This document shows, piece by piece, positions 24,983 through 31,848 of a stretch of DNA of 31,848 nt (position 1 is its first letter; each line of letters begins with the position of its first letter). The translations under genes were made by a program, and so were the position numbers. Source of the DNA: CAXRGH01 sp964230195 (lineage in GTDB: Bacteria > Pseudomonadota > Gammaproteobacteria > Enterobacterales > Alteromonadaceae); contig CAXRGH010000233.1 in the NCBI GenBank assembly GCA_964230195.1, positions 1 through 31,848 of the forward strand. Reading direction: 5' to 3'. The notes beneath the pieces are model-generated. The model ran no database searches. It saw nothing but the letters and a program-made list of their open reading frames with translations, and was not told the origin of the DNA.

Positions 24983-26152
24983 GTGAAATGTAAGGCACTT
25001 AGTGTGAGCCAAACACTCTCGTTAAGCATGGGAGTGACTCGCATTTTTAGTGCCTTACTTTTGTTATTACTCACATCAACACAACCGGTAATCGCGCAAG
25101 AATCTGAGGGTGCTGATCTTCAAGTCGTTCAGCAAAGCATCAAGCAAACTGAGTTGCAGCTTCAGCAACAGAGAAAGCAAATTGCCACGGTTCAGTCTGA
25201 ACTCAGGAAAGGCGAGTTAGCCATTTCAAACATTGCGAGCGAAGTCTATAAAACCAAGACCAATGTAACCCAAAAGCAACAGCAAAAGAACGCATTACAA
25301 GCAGAGCAACATCAACTCAAGTTGCAAATTAACGCGCAAAAAACATCATTAAAATCTGAATTAAAAGTCGCGCACGGAAATGGCGCAAGCGAAGCATTTA
25401 AGGTACTGCTCAACCAACAAGATGCGAGTGAAATTCAACGCAACCTCACCTATTTCAAACATCTAATGCAGGCCCGTACATTCAAAATTGAATCCTTCAG
25501 AGCATCCATTAGCAAGCTCGAACAAGTAACACTCTCACTGAATAAAAATATTGTTGAGTTGCAAGCACTCGAAGACAAACTCGTGAAACAACAAAAAACC
25601 TTAAAAGCGCAACAAGCGGAAAAAGAAACCGTTGTGCAACGGTTTAATCAGTTAGTCAACACCAATGAACAAAAGCTGCAAGCCCTCAAACAAAGTGAGG
25701 CAGAGTTACAAGAAAAATTAGCAAGTATAGAGTTAGAAGCCATCCGCACAATTGAACTGAACGGACTCTCCGGTGTTAAAGGGCAGCTTACACCACCAGC
25801 TCAGGGACGGCTTCGTAAATTATTCGGTATCATTAGAGAAGGGCAAGTTCGTTGGAATGGTATCAAGATTGAAGCCAATTCAGGGACCCCTGTGAACGCC
25901 GTCTATCAGGGCCAAGTGCTATTCTCAGATTGGATTAAAGGGTTTGGCTTAGTCATGGTAGTGGACCATGGTGAAGGTTACATGAGTATTTACGGACACA
26001 ATCAGGCTCTGCTAAAACAAGCGGGCGATCAGGTATTGGCGGGTGAGAGAATAGCTCTCATGGGTTCAAGTGGAGGACAACGTAAAAGTGCTTTGTATTT
26101 CGAAATTCGTTTTGAAGGGACACCGGTTAATCCTACACGGTGGTTCAAATGA
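24983..26152 (+). CDS. envC: Murein hydrolase activator EnvC
   Basis: 389 residues. A signal peptide (ALLLLLLTSTQPVIAQ) is followed by long coiled coils (about 45-260, many Gln/Lys/Glu heptads) and a C-terminal LytM/M23 domain (about 285-389). The domain contains VVDHGEGYMSIYGHN, GERIALMGSSGG and LYFEIRFEGTPVNP. As in other EnvC proteins, the peptidase zinc ligands are incomplete, fitting a role as an activator of amidases AmiA/AmiB at the division septum. The start is GTG 24983, 2 bp after gpmI; an ATG at 25028 would also leave a signal peptide. Confidence 0.93.
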   Translation: MKCKALSVSQTLSLSMGVTRIFSALLLLLLTSTQPVIAQESEGADLQVVQQSIKQTELQLQQQRKQIATVQSELRKGELAISNIASEVYKTKTNVTQKQQQKNALQAEQHQLKLQINAQKTSLKSELKVAHGNGASEAFKVLLNQQDASEIQRNLTYFKHLMQARTFKIESFRASISKLEQVTLSLNKNIVELQALEDKLVKQQKTLKAQQAEKETVVQRFNQLVNTNEQKLQALKQSEAELQEKLASIELEAIRTIELNGLSGVKGQLTPPAQGRLRKLFGIIREGQVRWNGIKIEANSGTPVNAVYQGQVLFSDWIKGFGLVMVVDHGEGYMSIYGHNQALLKQAGDQVLAGERIALMGSSGGQRKSALYFEIRFEGTPVNPTRWFK

Positions 26153-26910
26153 CGCTTATTCACCGTTTTCCCCAAAGTTTAGTCTTTGTAACACTGTTAT
26201 TATTTAGTGCATATAGTCAATCGAACCATACCAAAGAGCAACCTCAAATTATCATTATTATTGATGATGTTGGCTATCACGAGCATGACGCTTATGCCTT
26301 TTCATTACCAAATAGTGTGGCCGTTGCCATCATTCCACACACGCCACTCTCTCGGCATTATGGCTGGCTATCCTCGCAAACAGGAAGGGATCAAATTATC
26401 CATATGCCTATGGAATCTTTATCTCATCACAAACCAGAACCCTCTGAAGTGACGGCTCAACATTCGCCGAAAGAAATCCAAAGTTTACTCGCGTCAGCGC
26501 TAGAGCAACTTCCCAATGCAATAGGAATGAACAATCATATGGGGAGTAAACTGACTCAGCTTACCCAACCTATGAAGCTTGTGATGCAATTCGCTAAAGC
26601 CAATAACTTAGGGTTTGTTGACAGTCGTACTAGCCGATACAGTAAGGCCTTTAACATTGCCAGCTCACTCAATGTTCCTCATCTTAAACGAGATGTTTTT
26701 ATTGACAACACATTGACTCATGAGGCCATCAAAACCCAGATGCTGAATTTGATTCAGTTAGCAAAAACGCAAGGACTCGCGGTTGGTATCGCACACCCAC
26801 ACCAAGAAACCTTATCGTTTTTAGAGGAGTTTTTGCCTAAACTGCCGGAATTCGGTGTTCAACTCACCTCGCTTAAAGCAGTCTTTGAAGAACAACGTCA
26901 TTTACCCTAA
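26149..26910 (+). CDS. yibQ: Divergent polysaccharide deacetylase family protein (YibQ)
   Basis: 253 residues from ATG 26149, overlapping the envC stop by ATGA with GGTGG 6 nt upstream; a GTG at 26140 is an alternative. The signal peptide runs to about residue 22 (VFVTLLLFSAYS). The NodB-like fold shows IIIIDDVGY, AVAIIPHTPLS, IIHMPME, GMNNHMGSKLT, GFVDSRTSRYSKAF and VGIAHPH. This is the divergent deacetylase family 2 (COG2861), whose catalytic role on murein or another glycan is not settled. Co-transcription with envC suggests a task in envelope or cell-wall remodelling. Confidence 0.9.
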   Translation: MTLIHRFPQSLVFVTLLLFSAYSQSNHTKEQPQIIIIIDDVGYHEHDAYAFSLPNSVAVAIIPHTPLSRHYGWLSSQTGRDQIIHMPMESLSHHKPEPSEVTAQHSPKEIQSLLASALEQLPNAIGMNNHMGSKLTQLTQPMKLVMQFAKANNLGFVDSRTSRYSKAFNIASSLNVPHLKRDVFIDNTLTHEAIKTQMLNLIQLAKTQGLAVGIAHPHQETLSFLEEFLPKLPEFGVQLTSLKAVFEEQRHLP

Positions 26911-27060
26911 CCTGTTTTCGCCCAATGGACATTCTCACTGGGAGTAAAAAGCGCTATTAAGTTATTGAATATAAGCATAGATTTGTACTATATTTTAATG
27001 AGTTAACATCCAATAGTTGATATTGGTAACTGGAATTAATGTCTACAAGGAGCGTATGGC

Positions 27061-27471
27061 ATGAGAAAGAAAGCGACATTGTTAGTTGCAGAGGACGACA
27101 TCAATATTCAAGATTTGATAAACGCAGTGTTTCATCAATACTTTTCACTCATTCAAGTCAGCGATGGAGAGGCAGCGATTGAAAAAATTCAATCAAACCA
27201 GATCGACGTTGCCATCCTAGATATCAATATACCAAAGATAAACGGCTTGCAGGTGTTAAAGGCTATTCAAAAAATGGATGCTGCTCACAAGCCAGCAACT
27301 GTCGTTTTGAGTGGAGATAATAGCTCAAATACCATTAACAGAGCCTACGATAGCGGAGCAGATATCTTCATATCAAAGCCATTTGACTTGATCCCTTTAC
27401 ATAAAGAAGTCATGAATCTGATGTTGAATATTACGGGGGAATCTACTGAGAACGGTGCGCTCTTCGGATAA
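27061..27471 (+). CDS. Single-domain response regulator (CheY-like receiver)
   Basis: 136 residues consisting of one receiver domain with no output domain. Acidic pocket E11-D12-D13, phosphoacceptor D54 in ILDINIPKINGL, the switch serine in VVLSGDNS, and the conserved lysine in FISKPFD. AAGGAG is 9 nt before ATG 27061. No histidine kinase is nearby, so partner and output are unknown. The 3' end overlaps the convergent GDPD gene by 29 bp. Confidence 0.9.
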   Translation: MRKKATLLVAEDDINIQDLINAVFHQYFSLIQVSDGEAAIEKIQSNQIDVAILDINIPKINGLQVLKAIQKMDAAHKPATVVLSGDNSSNTINRAYDSGADIFISKPFDLIPLHKEVMNLMLNITGESTENGALFG

Positions 27472-28144
27472 GCGCTTTGCTCGGCTGATTGGTAAATACA
27501 CCATCAACCCCCAACTGTTCCAGATATTCAAAGTCAGAATGTTCATCTACTGTGTACACGTACACAGTGAGATTTCGTTGTTTCGCATCGTTAACAAATC
27601 CGGCTGTCACCGAATTAATATCTATGTGCACAGAGTATGCATTGAGACGTTCAGCAAACGCGGCATAGTCTAAGGGTAGTGATGCCGTCAGTCCACCGAT
27701 CATCAAATCTGGACGTAATTGCTTAATCTCAAACAACAAATGATGGTTAAAACTAGAAATTAAAAACTGGCTTGGACAAAACTGAAGGGAGTGTACCGCC
27801 TCATCAATCGACTGCAACACCGGAACCACATCATTTAAATCTTTTAGCTCAACGTTAACGGAGCATTGCCCGCGTATACAAGCGAGTACCTCATCCAAGG
27901 TTGGGATAACCTCGCCTTGACCTGCGTCTAACCGCCGCAGCTCGTCAAAGGAATAATCCTTGAGCCTACCTGTACCGTTAGTCGTGCGATGCAACCATCT
28001 ATCATGAATAACCACTAATTGACCATCAACACAATGCACATCCACTTCAACACCATCAACTCCATAATCAACGGCTCGTTGAATCGCCATCAATGTATTT
28101 TCAGGCGCGTCGGCACTTGCACCTCTGTGGGCAAATATAAGCAA
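27443..28144 (-). CDS. Glycerophosphodiester phosphodiesterase
   Basis: 233 residues from a TTG at 28144, chosen because AGG lies 7 nt upstream and the product then starts just before IFAHRGASADAPENT, as in UgpQ-type enzymes. The longer frame to 28201 would overlap the EamA gene by 53 bp. Catalytic features: HRG, the E-x-D metal pair in GVEVDVH, VIHDRWLHRTTNGTG, VNVELKD and YVYTVDE. It hydrolyses glycerophosphodiesters to glycerol-3-phosphate and an alcohol; no signal peptide, so cytosolic. Third in a tight psd-EamA-GDPD series. Confidence 0.92.
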   Translation of the reverse strand: MLIFAHRGASADAPENTLMAIQRAVDYGVDGVEVDVHCVDGQLVVIHDRWLHRTTNGTGRLKDYSFDELRRLDAGQGEVIPTLDEVLACIRGQCSVNVELKDLNDVVPVLQSIDEAVHSLQFCPSQFLISSFNHHLLFEIKQLRPDLMIGGLTASLPLDYAAFAERLNAYSVHIDINSVTAGFVNDAKQRNLTVYVYTVDEHSDFEYLEQLGVDGVFTNQPSKALIRRAHRSQ

Positions 28145-28148
28145 ATAA

Positions 28149-29018
28149 TTACCTGCTCTGTTGTAGCTTATTGGTGTTGATAGTTTCGTACAAAGCGGCA
28201 AGAATAACCAGTGATCCGCCTAAATAGGTTTGCCATGTCGGTGATTCTCCCAACACAAGCATGGCAAAAATCACCCCATAAAATGGCTGCATGCAGGCGA
28301 TCAGAGAAAACGTCTTCGCTCTTAAATGGATTAAGGTGAATGCAATCATTGCATGAGGAAGTGCAGTACAGACGGTACCAAGAATAAGGACGTTCATCCA
28401 TACTTCAGAACTGGCTTGATATAAGTGCTCACAAGTAAAAAAGAAGAGACAAAGAGTAATCACCAACGTCTGATAACCCATCGCTTGTTGTCCGCTGTAG
28501 TGATTAAACCACTTACGGTGCATAAGATTTCTGAACGAGTAAAGAATCGCCGATATTACGCCTAACGCAATACCAAGAGTAATGTCATTACCCAGATTAA
28601 TTTCAGGCACAATCAAAAATATGCCAATGATGACAACGGTAACGCTAACAAGGTCTTGCCATACAATCCGTGTTTTTTCAAACAGAGGTTCAAGTAGGAC
28701 TGTAATAACGGGGAAGGTAAACAACGAAATCATACCTACAGACACTGACGCATATTGCATAGAGGCAAAATACGTGACCCAATGAGCTGCCATTATGGTA
28801 CCTAATACAACTGCAATGCCATAATCTTTAAGAGAATTCAGGCGAAGACGACCTCCGCCAAGTTTTACAATCACCAATAAGCAAACGCAGGCGACAAGCG
28901 ACCTGCCAAAAGTAATGTCTAAAGCATTTAAGGGGATAAGCTTTGAAAACAGTCCCGTCACACCTAACAGCAAAACCGCGAGGTGCACGGACCATAAACT
29001 TTGCTTTACTTTTGTCAT
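28149..29018 (-). CDS. EamA (DMT superfamily) transporter
   Basis: 289 residues with about ten hydrophobic segments arranged as two EamA repeats: the first includes LLLGVTGLFSKLIPLNALDI and AHWVTYFASMQYASVSVGMI, the second YSFRNLMHRKW, LPHAMIAFTLIHLRA and GVIFAMLVLGESPTWQTYLG. It is an inner-membrane drug/metabolite-type exporter of unknown substrate. It begins 8 bp after psd and ends 4 bp before the GDPD start, so probably shares their transcript. The ribosome binding site is weak. Confidence 0.9.
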   Translation of the reverse strand: MTKVKQSLWSVHLAVLLLGVTGLFSKLIPLNALDITFGRSLVACVCLLVIVKLGGGRLRLNSLKDYGIAVVLGTIMAAHWVTYFASMQYASVSVGMISLFTFPVITVLLEPLFEKTRIVWQDLVSVTVVIIGIFLIVPEINLGNDITLGIALGVISAILYSFRNLMHRKWFNHYSGQQAMGYQTLVITLCLFFFTCEHLYQASSEVWMNVLILGTVCTALPHAMIAFTLIHLRAKTFSLIACMQPFYGVIFAMLVLGESPTWQTYLGGSLVILAALYETINTNKLQQSR

Positions 29019-29026
29019 TGAGCGCT

Positions 29027-29890
29027 TTATTTTCGAACGCTAGCGAAAGGTGTGCCTAATACGGTCACATCACTAGGAGATAAATCATTAAGCTCAATCG
29101 CATCAGGTTCAAACAACGCCACTATGGTGCTACCCAACTTGAAGCGTCCAAGTTCTTCACCTTTCTTAAGATGAATCGCTTCATCACCCTCCACTGGATA
29201 GGTCCAATGATGTACTTGAGGTCCTGTTGGCGGCGTTACTGTTCCAGCCCATACTGTTTCAATACTGGCCACAATGGTTGCACCAACCAATACCATCGCC
29301 ATTTTACCAACTGAAGTATCAAAAATAGCAACAACTCGCTCGTTTCGGGCAAACAAATTTGGCACATTGGCCGCTGTCAGTGGATTCACTGAAAACAAAT
29401 CGCCAGGCACATAGACCATATCAGTGAGTACGCCATCAATAGGCATGTGGATACGATGATAATCCCTTGGCGATAAATAAACAGTCGCAAAGGTACCATT
29501 TTGGAACGGGGCCGCAAGGGCTTCTGAGCCGCCTAGCAATGTGACAGCGCTGTAATCGTGTCCCTTAGCTTGGATAATGGTATCGCCGTCCAGTGGTCCA
29601 GCCTGACTGACAGCACCATCAACTGGATGGCAGAGTATGGCAGGGTCAGACTCAATTGGACGAGCACCTTCTTTTAATTCACGTGTGAAGAAATCATTGA
29701 AAGTTTTGTAATCTTTTGGCGAGGTGAGTTTTGCTTCAGCCAAATTCACCTTGAAATAGCGTGCAAACCATGTGATTAGCTGCGTCGTAACAAATCCAGC
29801 TTGCGCTTGCGCTAAACGCCCTAGCAATCGAGATATCAGATGCTTCGGCAGTATGTACTGCAATTTAATTTTCAAGTTATCCAAAACCAA
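29027..29890 (-). CDS. psd: Phosphatidylserine decarboxylase proenzyme
   Basis: Converts phosphatidylserine to phosphatidylethanolamine at the inner membrane. No ATG is available at the N-terminus; I choose TTG 29890 (287 residues) with AGGA 6 nt upstream, which aligns with the usual start before LKIKLQYILPKHL. A TTG at 29941 would add 17 residues. Catalytic features: HPVDGAVSQ, QAKGHDYS, YLSPRDYHRIHMP, GDLFSVN, NVPNLFARNERV and the self-cleavage motif FKLGSTIV, where the serine becomes the pyruvoyl group. It lies 87 bp after rsgA, as in enterics. Confidence 0.95.
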   Translation of the reverse strand: MVLDNLKIKLQYILPKHLISRLLGRLAQAQAGFVTTQLITWFARYFKVNLAEAKLTSPKDYKTFNDFFTRELKEGARPIESDPAILCHPVDGAVSQAGPLDGDTIIQAKGHDYSAVTLLGGSEALAAPFQNGTFATVYLSPRDYHRIHMPIDGVLTDMVYVPGDLFSVNPLTAANVPNLFARNERVVAIFDTSVGKMAMVLVGATIVASIETVWAGTVTPPTGPQVHHWTYPVEGDEAIHLKKGEELGRFKLGSTIVALFEPDAIELNDLSPSDVTVLGTPFASVRK

Positions 29891-29977
29891 AAACCGTCCT
29901 AATAGTAATAATCGACTGTTATTATACAGTTTGATACTCAACTGGCATCAACATTTACTCAACTTCCTACGAATAAA

Positions 29978-31018
29978 TTATACTTTTTTGGGAACATTTC
30001 TTGACGGTTTGTTTTCACTCATACTCACAAGAATACGGTGGTAATTTTCAAAACGTTCCTCAGATATCTTTTCATTCTCTACCGCAGCTCTTAAAGCACA
30101 CCCCGGATCATCAAGGTGCTTACAATCTCTAAATTTACAACCGCCAAGATAATCTCTGAACTCAACAAATCCCCATGCAACGCGTTCAGGTGGAAGATGC
30201 CAAAGTGCAAATTCACGAACTCCAGGCGAATCAATCAAATCGCCGCCTTGTCTGAAAGGCAACAACTTGGATGCCGTTGTGGTATGTTGACCGAGTCCAG
30301 AGTTAGCAGACACATCATTGGTAAGTTCTTGTGCCTCAGGCAATAGTTGATTGACGATACTCGATTTTCCAACACCGGACTGCCCCACAAATATACTCAC
30401 TTTATTGTTGAGTAAGAGTTCAAGCTCTTCTATTCCTTCGCGTGTTTTACAACTGGTGAAGATGACTCTATAACCAATGTCTCTGTAAGCCGCCATTTGC
30501 TCCTCAATAAAAGCACGCTCATCATCCAATAACAGTTCAACCTTATTGACGATCAATATGGGTTCAATCATCACATCTTCGGCAGCGACCAAATAACGAT
30601 CGATAATGTTAAGCGACAGAGTTGGCAGGATAGAACTGACAATCAATATTTGGTCAATGTTAGCAGCAATCGGTTTGATACCATCGTAATAATCTGGACG
30701 AGTAAGCACTGACTTACGTTCTTCAACAATCTCCACCACTCCTTTTGAAGCGGGATTGTTTTCCTCTCCTTGGCGAAAGATAACCTGATCACCTACCACC
30801 ACACTGTCGATATTGCGACGAATGTTGCAACGGCTAATATCACCATTTTTATCTTCAATATCGGCGTGTTGACCAAAACGCCCCACTACACGACCCGCCT
30901 CCGGCTGTCCAAGTCCAGCAAGCTCTCTACTATCAACTTCAAGGTTGGCTTTTCTTCGCTTTAGCGTTGAGTTGACTTGACGTTTTTGTTTGTGGGTTAG
31001 TTTTTGTCGTTTAGCCAA
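29978..31018 (-). CDS. rsgA: Ribosome small-subunit GTPase RsgA
   Basis: 346 residues. A basic N-terminal tail (KRQKLTHKQKRQ) precedes an OB fold (about 45-105) and a circularly permuted GTPase with motif order G4-G1-G3. G4 reads LIVNKVELL, where Glu replaces the usual Asp of NKxD; G1 is GQSGVGKSS and G3 is DSPG. The C-terminal zinc knuckle is CKFRDCKHLDDPGC. It matures the 30S subunit in late assembly. Divergent from orn by 139 bp and upstream of psd, the standard gammaproteobacterial arrangement. Confidence 0.96.
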   Translation of the reverse strand: MAKRQKLTHKQKRQVNSTLKRRKANLEVDSRELAGLGQPEAGRVVGRFGQHADIEDKNGDISRCNIRRNIDSVVVGDQVIFRQGEENNPASKGVVEIVEERKSVLTRPDYYDGIKPIAANIDQILIVSSILPTLSLNIIDRYLVAAEDVMIEPILIVNKVELLLDDERAFIEEQMAAYRDIGYRVIFTSCKTREGIEELELLLNNKVSIFVGQSGVGKSSIVNQLLPEAQELTNDVSANSGLGQHTTTASKLLPFRQGGDLIDSPGVREFALWHLPPERVAWGFVEFRDYLGGCKFRDCKHLDDPGCALRAAVENEKISEERFENYHRILVSMSENKPSRNVPKKV

Positions 31019-31157
31019 GAATCGTCTCCATAGACGTATCTAATTCGTAGTCAAACAGTATACCTCGTCCGTTCCAGAAAATAAGGGATTTCCCATTTTT
31101 AATTACAGAAAATAGGGTACACTTTGGGTCACCTCATCACTTTAGGCAAGAAACTGC

Positions 31158-31703
31158 ATGCTCATTAACGAACAGAATTTAGTTTGGATCGACCTTGAAA
31201 TGACGGGGCTTGATCCCGCAACCGACACCATATTAGAAATCGCAACGATCGTCACGGATCCACAACTTAATATTTTAGCCGAAGGACCTGTCTTAGCCAT
31301 TGCTCAGCCAAAGTCAGTAATGGATGCTATGGACGAATGGTGCACGAAGACTCACGGAGCAAGCGGATTGACTGAACGTTGTCTCACATCATCAGTGACA
31401 CTTGAAGAAGCCGAATTACAAACCATTGCGTTTTTAGAAAACTACGTACCAAAAGGGTGCTCTCCTTTATGCGGAAACACCATAGGCCAAGACAAACGGT
31501 TTTTAGTCAAATACATGCCGGCATTATCGGATTATTTCCATTATCGAAGTATTGATGTCAGCACCATTAAAGAACTCACTCGGCGTTGGCAACCAGAGTT
31601 GTTGGATGGATTCCAAAAGAAAGGTATTCATTTGGCCCTAGATGATATTCGAGAGTCGATTGAAGAATTGAAATATTATCGCAGCACTGTGTTTAAAATT
31701 TGA
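31158..31703 (+). CDS. orn: Oligoribonuclease
   Basis: 181 residues, a DEDDh 3'-5' exonuclease that degrades short RNAs and pGpG, the c-di-GMP breakdown product. Active-site residues: D12 and E14 in WIDLEMTGLD, an Asp in GNTIGQDKRFL, and H and D in IHLALDDIRESIEEL. The length matches E. coli Orn. The ribosome binding site is modest. It links functionally to the c-di-GMP synthase in the window, though not through an operon. Confidence 0.97.
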   Translation: MLINEQNLVWIDLEMTGLDPATDTILEIATIVTDPQLNILAEGPVLAIAQPKSVMDAMDEWCTKTHGASGLTERCLTSSVTLEEAELQTIAFLENYVPKGCSPLCGNTIGQDKRFLVKYMPALSDYFHYRSIDVSTIKELTRRWQPELLDGFQKKGIHLALDDIRESIEELKYYRSTVFKI

Positions 31704-31753
31704 GCCAACGGTTAATCACCACACAGCATTTCAAAGAAATTTGTCATAAAAGC

Positions 31754-31781
31754 TTGCGTCTGCCGTCAGTTTTTGTAAAAT
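31754..31781 (+). promoter_or_regulatory. Promoter of tRNA-Gly with GC-rich discriminator
   Basis: TTGCGT (31754-31759) and TAAAAT (31776-31781) are 16 bp apart. They are followed by the GC-rich stretch gcgcgtccgc (31782-31791), the kind of discriminator seen at stringently controlled stable-RNA promoters. Confidence 0.6.
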
Positions 31782-31822
31782 GCGCGTCCGCTAACTAATT
31801 AAAGGTTAGCTTGTGTCGCAAT

Positions 31823-31848
31823 GCGGGAATAGCTCAGTTGGTAGAGCA
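31823..31848 (+). tRNA. tRNA-Gly, 5' part only
   Basis: GCGGGAATAGCTCAGTTGG followed by TAGAGCA matches the acceptor 5' strand and D arm of bacterial tRNA-Gly(GCC). The window ends before the anticodon, so the identity rests on this half and on the orn-glyVXY order known from E. coli. Confidence 0.85.

Overview
The window looks like the chromosome of a marine-type gammaproteobacterium of moderate GC content. Gene order matches the enteric/Vibrio/Oceanospirillales backbone: yibN-grxC-secB-gpsA faces gpmI-envC-yibQ, psd-rsgA faces orn, and orn is followed by tRNA-Gly. A cytochrome c5 gene lies close to rep, an arrangement I recall from pseudomonads and Oceanospirillales. The sequence alone does not fix the genus. 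Layout: (1) 1-3618, minus strand, is the 5' part of a very large Asp-rich lipoprotein gene with about 19 thrombospondin type 3 repeats, several of them near-identical 210-bp DNA duplications. (2) 3952-6189 holds a 44-codon unknown ORF, a COG0523/CobW metallochaperone GTPase, a collapsed DUF1826 gene and a small HNH nuclease. (3) 6683-8959 is a tightly overlapping four-lipoprotein operon (CsgG-like, PEGA-like small lipoprotein, DUF4810, DUF799) ending in a terminator. (4) 9216-9677 is a scar: an IS3-type orfA remnant abutting a broken GNAT acetyltransferase gene. (5) 10128-15247 is an NhaR-type LysR regulator divergent from a three-gene export operon: ABC-type protein, HlyD-like adaptor and TolC-like outer membrane protein. 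The ABC-type protein keeps its membrane domain, but every catalytic motif of its nucleotide-binding domain is replaced. (6) 15307-21015 carries tRNA-Arg(CCG), a cytochrome c5-like protein, a GAF-GAF-GGDEF protein with a decayed EAL-like tail, rep and ubiK. (7) 21022-26910 holds the conserved envelope/metabolism block gpsA, secB, grxC and yibN facing gpmI, envC and yibQ. (8) 27061-31848 has a lone response regulator, then a minus-strand rsgA, psd, EamA transporter and glycerophosphodiester phosphodiesterase series, then orn and the start of a tRNA-Gly gene. Functional threads: gpsA makes glycerol-3-phosphate for phospholipids, psd completes phosphatidylethanolamine, and the GDPD recycles glycerophosphodiesters. 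EnvC with YibQ, SecB and the lipoprotein operon concern the cell envelope. Housekeeping blocks look intact. The unusual biology is in 1-15247, above all the pseudo-ABC export operon, the repeat-expanded lipoprotein and several gene remnants. All family assignments come from reading motifs by eye; no database search was run.
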